A stretch of 64,000 bases of DNA from Daucus carota subsp. sativus (taxonomy: Eukaryota > Streptophyta > Magnoliopsida > Apiales > Apiaceae). Shown piece by piece: positions 38,864 to 49,803 of the stretch. The notes below the pieces were generated by a model, which was given only the letters and a program-made list of their open reading frames with translations, had not been told where the DNA came from and did no database searches. Made by a program: the position numbers and the translations under genes. Position 1 is the first letter of the stretch. The number at the start of each line of letters is the position of its first letter. The stretch covers positions 52,935,214-52,999,213 of the forward strand of contig NC_030381.2 in NCBI RefSeq assembly GCF_001625215.2. The letters are read 5' to 3'.

Positions 38864-39676
38864 TGATTTCAGTAATGGGTTCAACCTACTAGACATCCTT
38901 TAAAGATGAATATTACGAATTCAGAGACAATACAACTTCAAGCAAACTTTCTAATTATTTCACACAGATTTCCTTTCAAGTTTAATAGTGTAGCTGTAAA
39001 ACAAAATATAATCCTAATAATTTTCTTTTTCTGACATGACCTTAAATATATGACGATAGTGAATTTAGCAAGCTGGAGATAACATAGTAAAGTATCACTC
39101 ACTAATTGATTTTAATTATCTCCTTCAACCTTCCGATCAGTAGGGGAATTGACCACTGAACCCCAACTGAACTTGTAATTATGTGTGTGTGTGTGTGTAT
39201 GTAATATTATTATCATATTTGATATACTTAAATCAAATGTTATACTATGAACTAATGTATAAACCCCATTAAATATAAAATTGCTATAGCATATTCTGGA
39301 TGTATAAATTGCATTGAATTTATGATTCCCAAAACGAGTATTATTACTACAACCCTGCTTCAAGTGGCATCTGATACTTGGATCAATATAAATTCCTATA
39401 TCACCAAAAGTTAACAGTACTTTATTCTTATTCAATAAACTAAGTTCCGTATTCAAATCAAACCTAAGTACATAATTTAGCACTATATTTCACCATAGCC
39501 TGCAATATTTATTAACGTCAAGCCAGAACTACTTATCACAGGAGAACGATACTGTTACTAAAAGAAGAACAAGCATTTCAGATTTTAGTCGGCTAATAAA
39601 GCAGCAAAGTTTAGCATAATAACATGACCAAAGACGGCAAGAAACTTTATCAGTAAAAGTACCAAAAAAATCTTAC

Positions 39677-40415
39677 TATGAAAACACGAATTTTGAAATC
39701 CCCCGATTGCTTGATACAACGACAATTTCAAATCACCCTGCTTCTCCTTTCTCGAGACCCTCAAACATAACCTCAACAAGAAAAACTGAACCATAACCAC
39801 ACCAGCTAAAAACCCCATCCCACATCGTGCATCAACCAGGTTCCGAAGCTCCTCACTCAAAAGCGGAAAAAACAACCTCAAAGCATCACCCAATACCATA
39901 CTCTTTCCAATTTGATCCACATTCCAAACACGTACCAAATCAACAAAATTCCCCATCAAATTATCGCCCAAAACCATATCCCCCTCCTCAAAACACTCAA
40001 CACAACATATACTAATATAACTCCCAATCCTCTCAACCAACCCCTCAATCTCACCTCTATCACAAACCTCACTTTTCCAACAACTACACAAAATATACAA
40101 AACCGGGGCAAGCACCGCCACTCTTTGCACCCCACCACACGGCTCGGAACACGATACTACTAACTGAAACAAGTCTCTAAGTGCAACAACTCTATTACTA
40201 GCTTCTTGAAAATACAAACCACTGCTATTAAAAGTAAGTGCTGAATAAAACCAAATGAATTCAAGTGGTGGATCATCCATAGTTTGAATTACACGGTGTA
40301 GAATCATCCGTTCAGCCATGAAGCTTCTTTCGCCTTTTCGAGACTGCGTAATGAAGTGATTAATTGAGTCTTTAAGTATAGCTTCATAATCTTGTGAATG
40401 ACTTAATATTCCCAT
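39677..40415 (-). CDS. Tandem copy B: first-exon paralogue of the 506-aa gene
   Basis: An open frame from ATG 40413-40415 encodes MGILSHSQDYEAIL and then a Leu-rich region matching copy A motif by motif: DDPPLEFIWFYSAL, VQRVAVLAPVLYIL, VWNVDQ, LRLFFPLLSEELR, LAGVVMVQFFLLRL. Similarity ends just before the point where copy A splices. Here a donor, CATA|GTAAGA, gives exon 39677-40415 of 246 codons plus one base, the same phase (1) as copy A exon 1. Without splicing the frame runs on to 39585 for 276 residues, the tail of which is hydrophobic and not family-like. No exons 2-6 follow before copy A. It could be an alternative first exon for copy A, a short gene or a partial duplicate. Confidence 0.65.
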
Positions 40416-40658
40416 AATTGGGTTTGATGGGGTTGATTTTTTGGTTCTAATTGTGTAGTATTGAGTGGGATTAAGCTTAATTGGGGTTAATTTAGTGTGA
40501 AATTGGGGGTTTTGGATACATAAACCCTAGTTATAAACCCTAGATTTAGAGAAAGGGTGTGAGTTTGAGAGAGAAAGCGCGCGAGTGGGGTCTGATATGT
40601 AACGGCCTGTTTTTTGAATTCGTACAACAAATAATAAATTAAATATATAATTTGAATA

Positions 40659-40893
40659 CTCCCTCCGTCCCAATGAGATGTATACTCTCACTATTTACAC
40701 TCATTTTGAGACTCCAATAAAGTATAGTTACATAATGGTTTTTTCAAATTTTCTTTTTTTGAATAAAAGTTTAAACATCAAATTTTTATTCAGAAAAAGA
40801 AAATTTTAAAAAAATATTGTGAAACTATACTTTAAAGGAGCCTTAAAAAGCGTGCCAAAAAGTAATGTATACAATCCATTGGGACGGAGGGAG
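40659..40893. mobile_element. Stowaway-like MITE
   Basis: Left end CTCCCTCCGTCCCAATGAGA and right end (reverse complement) CTCCCTCCGTCCCAATGGAT are flanked by TA. Inverted similarity extends inward (ATGTATAC against GTATACAT-type ends). Length is 235 bp. It lies about 240 bp upstream of the copy B ATG, probably in its promoter. Confidence 0.85.
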
Positions 40894-42735
40894 TATGAGT
40901 TTTGTGAAATTTAATCATTATAAATTTGTTTGAGTCAAGTAATTATCCGTTCAATTTAAACAAAATAATATTACTATATAAGCAAGGTGGAAACAGATTT
41001 TTGAATCGGTCCATATTAAATCAATAAGCTATTGAACTCTTGATCTTAACTAATTTCAAAACCAAATTTTACTAACTTTTGATAAAAACAATTTCAATTA
41101 AATAAAAGATAATAATATATGAGCTTTAACCTTACCCCTTATTCTTGAAATCTATATATAATTATAAATATGTTGTTATTCCATTCCTTGAATATCAAAA
41201 TAAGTATTAAATATTTAGTTATACAGGTCTATAAACAAAATTTTATTTTATAATAATAATTGATATCTTTGAGTCCGTTTGGATTATTTAAAAAAACGAC
41301 TTCTTACTTGAGAAACAGTGGAGTAGAAATGAAAAGTAAATTAGTAAATATAAGTTATTAAATTGTTTGGAAAAAAAGTAGAAGTTGTAAAAAAAAAAAA
41401 AAAAACTAACATTTTTACTTCTAAATTTTTTCTCACGAATTCTTAAAAATACTTTTTAATTATTTACACAAACGAGTCAAGAAAACAAAAATAATACCTT
41501 CTGCGTCTCTGGCCCAAACACGGGCTCTATTCTCAACTATGATGAAACAACGTGCTTATAAATATCAGCCCGTCCTCTTATCGGGAGCCAGTTTTTCTGC
41601 CCAAACATGGGCTCTATTCTCAACTGTCATGAAACAACGTGCTTTCAAATATCAGTCGGTCCTCTTGTTGGGAGCCCGTAAAAAAAAACTGTTTATCAAA
41701 AAATAGCAAGAGGACATAATTTTGAAAGCCACCTAAACCCCGTGAGGTGCATCCGTAAAATCTCATGGACCCCATTTAAAAATTTAAGTAAATATCATAA
41801 TTTTCAAAATTTTGTTCATGTGATATTAAAGCACTTACCAATTTTGATGTATGATGAGAGACAAGTCCAGCAGTACAACATGATTCAATCACCACCATAT
41901 TGTTAAAAGAGGTATTTATATATCCGAAATGAAAATTTATAATTGTGCAAAGTTCATTTCTCTGTTTAGTTTTAAAATTACAGTCGGTCGGATGATAATT
42001 TATAATTACATAGGTTGGAAGATACCATCTGTGTGTTTCCAACACTGCAAGTAAAAGATTTGCAACCTGCAATTAATATTACTTTGTAATACGTATTTTA
42101 AGCTTAGCAGAGTTCGATATCAGAATTATGTAACTGAATATTGAAAATTACTAAGAACTCAACAAGATTATAACAAATGAAAAAAGTAACTAGATTGTGG
42201 GTTCTGCACATCCACTAGCAACCAGAAGACCACCATATATAACCTAGATCACATAGATTTGGTTTAAAAGGGTAGGAAAAGAAAATGAAATTTCACACAG
42301 GTCCCAAAAAACTTGTATTAATTGGCATAAAAGTAATAATACTGAGAACCAGACATAATATACGAGTCCAAAGAGAGTTGATGAAAAGTACATTTCCGCA
42401 AAAACTCACAATTTCTGCCAGATAGTGAGGAGATGAGACTTGATTAAACCAATCACCTCCAGGAATTACATAGGCTTCAGCTTGTTTACATAAAATAGAT
42501 TAAACAAATAGCATAAATAAATTTGTATCCATTCCTTGCTCAATATATGAATTTTGGAAAGCCATGCAAACAAAATTTGTAAGTCATACAACTTATCTCC
42601 CTTGTCAAGGCATCCCAAATACCTCCAACCGAAGTAAAAGGGAGCCTAACCACAACAAGCAAATTTTCTTCAATCTCGAATAAGTTAATATACATGTCTG
42701 TACATGAGCAAGTATAATACCTATTTGAAAAAGAT
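40894..42735. other. Intergenic AT-rich DNA with an 87-bp tandem duplication
   Basis: AT-rich DNA. A diverged direct duplication with period 87 bp runs 41513-41686: CCCAAACACGGGCTCTATTC, then CCCAAACATGGGCTCTATTC at 41600, each followed by ATGAAACAACGTGCTT. The last few hundred bases are the ARL2 3' UTR side. A minus-strand frame at 41776-42072 shows no family features. Confidence 0.5.
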
Positions 42736-45700
42736 TCAGTCGAGTACATAAATTCGAGAAGCGATGTCCTGAACCAACCAATCAAAACCTTCCAGCAGGC
42801 CCATTCCAGTGTAAGCACTACATCCTACAATTTTCCAGTGTCTGGTCTTATCCATGGCTTCCAAATTAAGGACCTGCATATAAATATATGATATAAGCAT
42901 AAATGCACTAGAATTAATACTTCAAAATATGATGCTTGATTCAGAGACCCTACAGAATGCTGCTTTCTTGATGCGGATAAGAGTGTGTAAAAAGCATTTT
43001 GCAGTTAAAGATGTAATAATTTCTTATAAACTAAGTTTACCAAGTTTCTTCTATATTCCATTCAGATTGTTCTTTCCAAATATAAAATAGTAATAACAGG
43101 ATTGTGAGGATTCCCAAAGAGGTACATGAGGGAATCTGCTTTGAACAGCATAATTACAAACTGATGTCTAACCATCATGAAATTTCACCAAAATATATGC
43201 TCTACCTAATCATCACACTTCAAACTGCAGGAAAATGAAAAAAAACAAAGCCAACTCTCTAAAAGACTAAAATAAAAGCCTTTAAAAAAGCTACTTGCTT
43301 CAACTACGAAACTGAAACAGCAAAATGCAACTATCATATAGCATACGAGTGCAAGTGTGCAGCTATAATCACATCATCATATTTGAAATCAATGAAAGCA
43401 ATTATACATATCATGTTAATATTATTTTTAATGCTTATAAGAAGTCACGTATCTAACTACAAGTAAATGTAATGCCTTTATGAAACTATCTTTCGAACAT
43501 AATTTTCACTTATCAATTATCAGTGCACACAAAACATGAAAATCTGAAACTGTAGGAGCATGTCAACTTCTGTAATGTGAACTTAAAAATATGGCTTACT
43601 TTAGCTATTTCTTCTGGGGACAGAGCACCTTGTATGTCCTGCTTATTCGCCAAAATGAGTAGTGATGATCCAGATAGCCTCTGTTATACAAACAGAAAGT
43701 AAAAAAACCATGTCTAGCCGGAAATTTTAAACCTTGATTTGATTATTGCGTTACAATTATGAATGCTGAATTTCAGAAGCCAATAATGTTCACACATGTC
43801 CGGATTTGTAAAGTTATTGTGCATATCCGAACAAAAGAAATATACAGTACTGAAGATTGATGGGGTTACATGCACTACACTTCTTAATTGATAACTTATT
43901 ATCCTCTATATTACAAACTATTAAGTAATGAAATCCCCCCCCCCCCCCCCCCCACACTCCATTCAAATTTACTTGATCACGGTTTTACTATTGCAACTGA
44001 TACATAAACCTCCAAATTAAAGAATTTATTGCACTTCACAGTTCACACCCTAAAACTGTGTACGGAAACACTTTGGTGCCAATATAACAAATTAAAAACA
44101 GTTTGAAACCCATAAAATATAACAAGCTTGCAAATTGCACCTCTTTAGTCATACAGCTGTTAAGCATCTTTTGTTAACATTAGATTGGAGGGATATTTAT
44201 GTAATTACATAAATATATTAACTTTTAATTGTATAAATATTATGAGATTACATAATATTTATGAAATTACATAATTCTTTGAACACATATCAAGTATGTG
44301 AAAATAGATAAGTCAGCCCCTACTTCACATTCAGGCATAATCAGGAATTTAAAGCCACCAGCTCACAATGCAAAGAAAGTGCCCTTAAGTACTGAACCTG
44401 AAAATTACACTTCTGGAATTGGAAATTTTACCTCCATGAAAAAGCTGGAGGAAGCTCAAATGAAAACGGAAACATAACAACCTTACATACAAGAAGCCGT
44501 GGAAGCAATCAGTTGGAACCATTATTGGTCATTTTGTATGAGTTTCTATTAATTTTTTGGCATTGTTATTATCAGGCGGAACAATTTATAGTAATGTTAC
44601 TCATCATTTTAAATGGTCATATGCAATGGTAAGAACAATATGAGACTGTCATCTGTTAATTTTGTTGAACAATTTGGAACCTGCATCTGTTTATGTTGTT
44701 TCTAAATCCTTGGTGTTTTGCTATTTATAATAGCTTTAAAGAATAAAAGGCTGTTATGTAATGTACCACTATAGTGATTGCTGGCAAATCCAATATGTAA
44801 TTCTATGACCTAATTTACACAAGCACTTCTCATCCATGTATCTAATCTGATAAAGGAGAGAGATGGAAGAAGATGAGTAGAGGATTCTTATGTGCACATA
44901 TAGCATATATACTTGTATAGTGGAATAATGGGTGAAATAACCATCATTCCTCTCCCCCCAATTTACCCTTCAGCAAAGTAACGCTAACTGTTAGTTTTGA
45001 TGGGAAAAGTGCAACCTGAAAGTTTTCTAGGTTCCAAAGTGTTTCGCTTTATAATATCCACACCAAAATGTTTCACAAACATAGTTCTAAGATATAAAGT
45101 GCAGTAAACTCTAATTTAATTACTAAGTTAATATTGCAAAATGCCCACGCTGCACTACAGCACTACTAACCAGACACTAGCAGCATTACATTATTGAAAT
45201 ACCCACACTGCACTACTAACCAGATACATTATTAAGTTAATATTGCAAACCACCAACATTCTAGATTATGTACAAAATGTAAAGCAGATTTTTAGTCAGA
45301 GAATGTCGTATATATGTCACCGGAGAACAAAAGACAACAAACGCCACCAGCAATAAGTAAGAACTTGCAAAGTTTTAAAATCATTCCTCCTAAACTAAAA
45401 CATACCTCCTCCTTCAACAGATTGTCGAGTTCAAATTTACAATCATCAAGTCGTCTAAGATCCGAACTATCAACAACCCACACCAAGCCATCCGTCTGCT
45501 CAAAGTAATTCCTCCAATAAGACCGTATAGTCTTCTGCCCCCCAACATCCCATATATTAAGCACATACCTACAAACACCAAACCAGATCATAACACAACC
45601 CAAATTTCAAAAATAAACCAATGCCCACCACATGTTCGATAATGTCTGAAAGAAAAACAAAAACATACTTGCTGTAAGTAATAGTCTTGATATTGAACCC

Positions 45701-45924
45701 AAGAGTAGGGCTAATAACACTTGTGTCTTCACCATTAAGCTTCAGAACAATCGTTGTTTTCCCTGAGTTATCTAGCCCTCTGCATTATATAAACATACTG
45801 AATTACAAATGAGAACACACACATATATACACAAAATAGCATTTGGGGTGAAGACGTACACCATGAGGATACGCATTTCTTTTTCTTTTTTCTTGATCTT
45901 GCGAATAATACTGAGGAGCCCCAT
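42736..45924 (-). CDS. ARL2: ADP-ribosylation factor-like GTPase ARL2 (TITAN5)
   Basis: Five minus-strand exons, 45860-45924, 45669-45779, 45406-45568, 43600-43680 and 42736-42873, give exactly 185 residues, the usual length of plant ARL2/TTN5. It is a small GTP-binding protein; ARL2 works with tubulin-folding cofactors and is essential for Arabidopsis embryo and endosperm development (titan5). Visible elements are the basic N-terminal helix ([15 protein letters not shown]), the P-loop GLDNSGKT at 23-30, switch I Thr in SPTLGF (T47), switch II WDVGGQ at 65-70, NKQD at 125-128, and CSA at 158-160. Gly2 is present but ARL2 proteins are generally not thought to depend on myristoylation. Intron 3 (1.7 kb) carries a poly-C run and a 24-bp palindrome. 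Confidence 0.96.
43935..43953 (+). repeat. Poly-C run of 19 (poly-G in ARL2 pre-mRNA)
   Basis: An uninterrupted 19-base C run inside ARL2 intron 3. Because the gene is on the minus strand, the transcript reads 19 G. Confidence 0.9.
44193..44216. repeat. 24-bp perfect AT-rich palindrome
   Basis: ATATTTATGTAA and its exact reverse complement abut at 44193-44216. A second, imperfect inverted pair (ATAAATATTATG and CATAATATTTAT) follows at about 44232-44262. It lies in ARL2 intron 3. Confidence 0.85.
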
Positions 45925-47395
45925 TGGAGGTATGCAGATCTCGTGACTGATTAAATGACCAAACTAGCTTCGACGAGAATGGTTTTAATTGGATTCTCCA
46001 CGACCTAGCTGAACGGGGTCGGGTCACTATTCTCTTATCTTCCGGTGGTCGGAGCCTCGGAGGATGTAAGATGGTAGACTTTTTTTCTATGTAAGTTGGT
46101 ATACTGGTAGTAAGTTTTAAGAAATTTAAACTAGCATAATAACCCGTGCAAGGCACGGGTATTGGTCTAGCATCGGACCCTCTACTGTGTTATTGACATT
46201 GCTTGCAGATATTTGTATTTTTGGCTATGTGATATTGGTATCAGTTATCTAAAACTTTTAATATAATGGGAGTGCTTAATTTCAGAAAGATATAAAAAGG
46301 AGGCAAAATGAAAGTCCTTAATTTATCATTTAATCATGAAGTTGGTTGATGAAAAAGGGTGATAAATATTCAAAAGAAGGCAAAATAAAAGTCTAGGCGG
46401 GGGGTTTCTTATGTTTCAGTTTTCATTAGCATTGAGAGTCGACTATATCTTGTGTAATATCAATAACATACTTGTAAATCACTTTGACATCATAACACCA
46501 AAAAAATTATCAAGTTAGTAAAAATAATATCGCAAACAAAGACACAGTTCATGGCAGGTTGCCTCCACGTTTGACTATTTCAGTAGAAATTTTTTTATTT
46601 ACAATAATTATGTATCCATATTAGGGCAACTTTGCAGGAAATAGTCGATTGCGTGTTTGCATATTAGGAGTTAGGACTTAAGGCATGAGTAATGATACAA
46701 AACTGATGAACTGATTTTTATAATGGAACAGAACAAAACTACAGGGTTGAAAGCATATCTGATATATCCAACTATATCACACACATTCATTAATATAAAA
46801 AGATTAGAATATAATTTTGGTAGATGTTTGAGTGTCTTTTAAACTTGAACAATAATGATAAAGGGTGTTGTAGGATGACAATTATATACCAAATACTTGA
46901 CAAAAGTTTGCAACACTTCAATAGAAAAGGCCACAGAGAGAAATAAAACAAATGATGCAAACCTAGATGAAACGCATGTGCCCAAAACATGAGTAATGGG
47001 ATCTACATTGTTTGCAGTATATATACATATAAGTAGGGCAGTGACTGACTTGAAAAGGGTCAAGTGATCCTTTGTTTCTTGTTGAAATGCACCAGCAGTC
47101 TAGAACTATTATATCCTTTTCATCGCCAATACCAACCAAAACCTGTAAAAAAAACTAGGTTATACATAAAACCAAGTGTAAAACTTAATATGCATACTGT
47201 TTTTGTAATATAGTCTAAATATTACAGCAAGTCCCGTATGAGTTGAACTAATCATAAGTTCGGGAAGTTTTGTGCAAAACCCCTTCAAGATGCTCTGAGA
47301 CTTTGCACGAAAGAATGAACGGAACACTGAGAACAATATTTAAGGTGGACTGTCCAATGTAAGGGGCAGAGTGAAAGATGAAGAGAGCTAAAAGA
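45925..47395. other. Upstream region of ARL2 and intergenic DNA
   Basis: It contains the ARL2 5' UTR and promoter side (45925 to about 46150), then AT-rich sequence with no recognisable gene up to the LTR element. Two overlapping minus-strand frames at 46790-47063 are hydrophobic, AT-rich and show no family features. Confidence 0.5.
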
Positions 47396-47400
47396 ACTAC

Positions 47401-49597
47401 TGTAAAATCCTGTGATTTTATTTATTTATTTAAATGTTTCTATTTAATTAGTATTGTTATTATGAGTTAGATATTAGATTTAGATTGTTTGTATTTATAT
47501 ATTTAAATTTTAGTATTAATTGGAAGTTTCTAGAATTTATTTTCGTGTTAGTTATTTTGAATAATAAAGTAGAGAAGATTCTTTATTGATGGAAAGAAGT
47601 GTGGAATTATTTTCGAAAATTGAAATCTTTTTGAGAAGACCTTATATTTGGAAATTGGTTTATGAGGTGGAGAAAATTGTGGCCCAAGTTTGGAAATTAC
47701 TATTTGCAATTTGGTTTTATGTGCTATATAAGAATCCCTCTAGAATCTGAATAAGTCGTACAGTACTTTACGTGGACGGGTATGTTTTCTTTTCTCTTCG
47801 ATCTTTGCAAGTATATGTTGATTTGAGATATTGATTTCTTGTTTCTTGTCATGTGTATTTGATGTGAATATATCTTGTTTGCCTATTTGTTTATTCTGAA
47901 ATTCGTACATAGCAATTTCTGTGAATCAGTTGGGTTGTAAAAATCGTAGTAAATTGAAAATTGATCGGATTTTGTTGATTCTGGACATTCTGAAAAGCTC
48001 CTTTCGTTATCTACAACTTTTGTCTCAGGACTTATTTCGCAATTATCAGTGTATCTATGCTAAAAATCACATTCTTTGTTACCCTTCTGTTCTTAGTCGC
48101 GAAACTTTTTCCCATGTTCAAAAATTCGCTATAAATTGATCGTATGTCAAAAATTTACTCATGATACCAATCTGAAAAGCTTGAGATATATTATTTCGTT
48201 ATCAGTCATATCCATTTGTTGTTTAAATTTATCTAATTATCTAAACTGACTTACAAAGATTCAGGGCTGTTTATACCTTTCTGCTGAGTTGTTCCGTGTT
48301 TAAAAATTTGTATTTCCCTCGTTATTTGTCATAAAATTGTGATCTTTACCAATTCTGAAACCTCGGAGAATGCTCTTTAAGTGTTTAGTTATAGTCTAAT
48401 TGATATCAGTTTGTTTGCTTTGTGAAAATCTGCTTTGAATGTAAACTGCTCCTGAGTAAAATTCTGCTCTGTTACTTGAATTTCTAAAATTCATAACTAA
48501 TTCGTTATCTGTCGGTTTATTATGAATCTGGTCATTTTGGAATTCTTGTTGAATGTACTTTAATTCTACAGTTGACTATTTTCTCATATTCAGAAGTTAT
48601 CTTTGGTTAATATTGAGATTTGTAACAGCATGCATGTTATTTATCTTATTCGATAAATGAAAATGTGTTAATTGTTATTATTTGTTAAAGTTTGATTTTG
48701 TTAAGACTTGTTACGTGACTTGCTCTTTATTGTTTAAGATGTACTATAAGTTAATTATGTTTTGTTTATTAATTAAATGTATAGGCTTTGTTCGTGTTAT
48801 TAATTTCGGATTTTAAGTGTCGGCTTTGAGGTAAGTACTTTTTGACTTACTTTTATTTTTGAAAAGATATTTTGATTTTGTGAATTTCGGATGTTTGTTA
48901 TGAGATATAAGAATTCTGTTTCGAAAGTTTATAAAATATAAGACATGAGAATCTTTGAAGACCCAGTCTCTACGTTTCGAACTCGTTCGTAATTACGCTA
49001 TAGTTCCGGAACTAGACTTAGATACCCTTAGTAGGCGCACAAGTGTGCAACTTTAGATACCTGCTAAGGGCGCGTGATTATTGAACTTTAGATACCGGTC
49101 ACTGGGTAAGTGTGGCAAAAGAATAAGAATAAGATCCCGGTCACTGGGAAAGTGTGACCGTAGAGCAAGACTGTGGTATTGATAAGATTTTTGTTTCTGT
49201 TTTTGCCTCTCTTTTAAATTTTGATTGGTTTTAAAATATAAACTGTGGGTTGGATTTGCTTTTACAAGTGTTTTTAAAATTATTATTGTTTTGAGGAACA
49301 ATGTTTTATAAAAACACCCACAGATTTCGAGATTAATTGTTGGTCAAATTGTTACTTGCTGAGCTGTGTAGCTCATCCCCTTTTACAGTTTTTCAGGTTT
49401 GATTTAAAAGCGAGTTGATGTGCATTGGAATTGGAGTTCGATGATATGAGATTTCGGATAAGTTTGACACGTGGATTTATAGATTTTAGCTGCGCCTTTG
49501 TAATAGTTACCTTTGTAATCGGATTTTGGATTAATAAATTGTGTTGTATTTTAGTTTTGGAGTTAGTTTTAATATTCCGAAAAGTCGGGATGTTACA
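47401..49597 (+). repeat. 5' LTR (2197 bp)
   Basis: The LTR starts TGTAAAATCC and ends GGATGTTACA. A TATA-like GCTATATAAG at 47723-47732 is the likely U3 promoter, putting R near 47760. The 3' part contains short internal repeats built on CCGGTCACTGGG (about 49097 and 49138). Small open frames (72, 82 and 84 codons) occur identically in both LTRs and look like chance. Confidence 0.9.
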
Positions 49598-49803
49598 GTT
49601 GGTATCCAGAGCAGGCTGTCCTTCGGAGTGTGTTAGGTATGGGACTAGCTCATTCCCTAGGGTGCGATCCGAGTACTGAGGTTCAAGTTTGGCTTGTCAA
49701 TGGTTAGTGAGTTTTTAGTTGTGTGTCTTGACTTTTAAGATAGGATTTTGGAGAATAGATTTGGGAGAATTTGGGGACCAAATTCTTTTTAAGGGGGGTA
49801 GAA
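49598..49803 (+). other. 206-bp internal domain with PBS and PPT only
   Basis: It runs from the base after TTACA to the base before the second TGTAAA. It holds a PBS-like GTTGGTATCCAGAGCAGG at its start and a polypurine-like AAGGGGGGTAGAA at its end. Between them is about 170 bp with no useful frame. The C inserted in the PBS (TATCCAGAGC) would bulge the tRNA primer. Confidence 0.85.

Larger units (their letters stand above)
37634..39676. other. Spacer between exon-1 copies, no further exons found
   Basis: Searched by eye for counterparts of exons 2-6 of the neighbouring gene (for example EYGAGQ, TPTPKALIEW), with none found. The stretch holds a MITE-like inverted repeat (37892-38301), an alternating purine-pyrimidine tract (38313-38346), a 21-G run (38843-38863) and GT repeats near 38498 and 39183. 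Confidence 0.5.

Noticed and set aside
39112-39483. 123-aa minus-strand frame between copies A and B
   Set aside because: No similarity to exons 2-6 of copy A, contains a GT/CA microsatellite; looks like chance.
45292-45603. Apparent 103-aa minus-strand protein with WDVGGQ
   Set aside because: It is exon 3 of ARL2 read into both flanking introns, not a separate gene.
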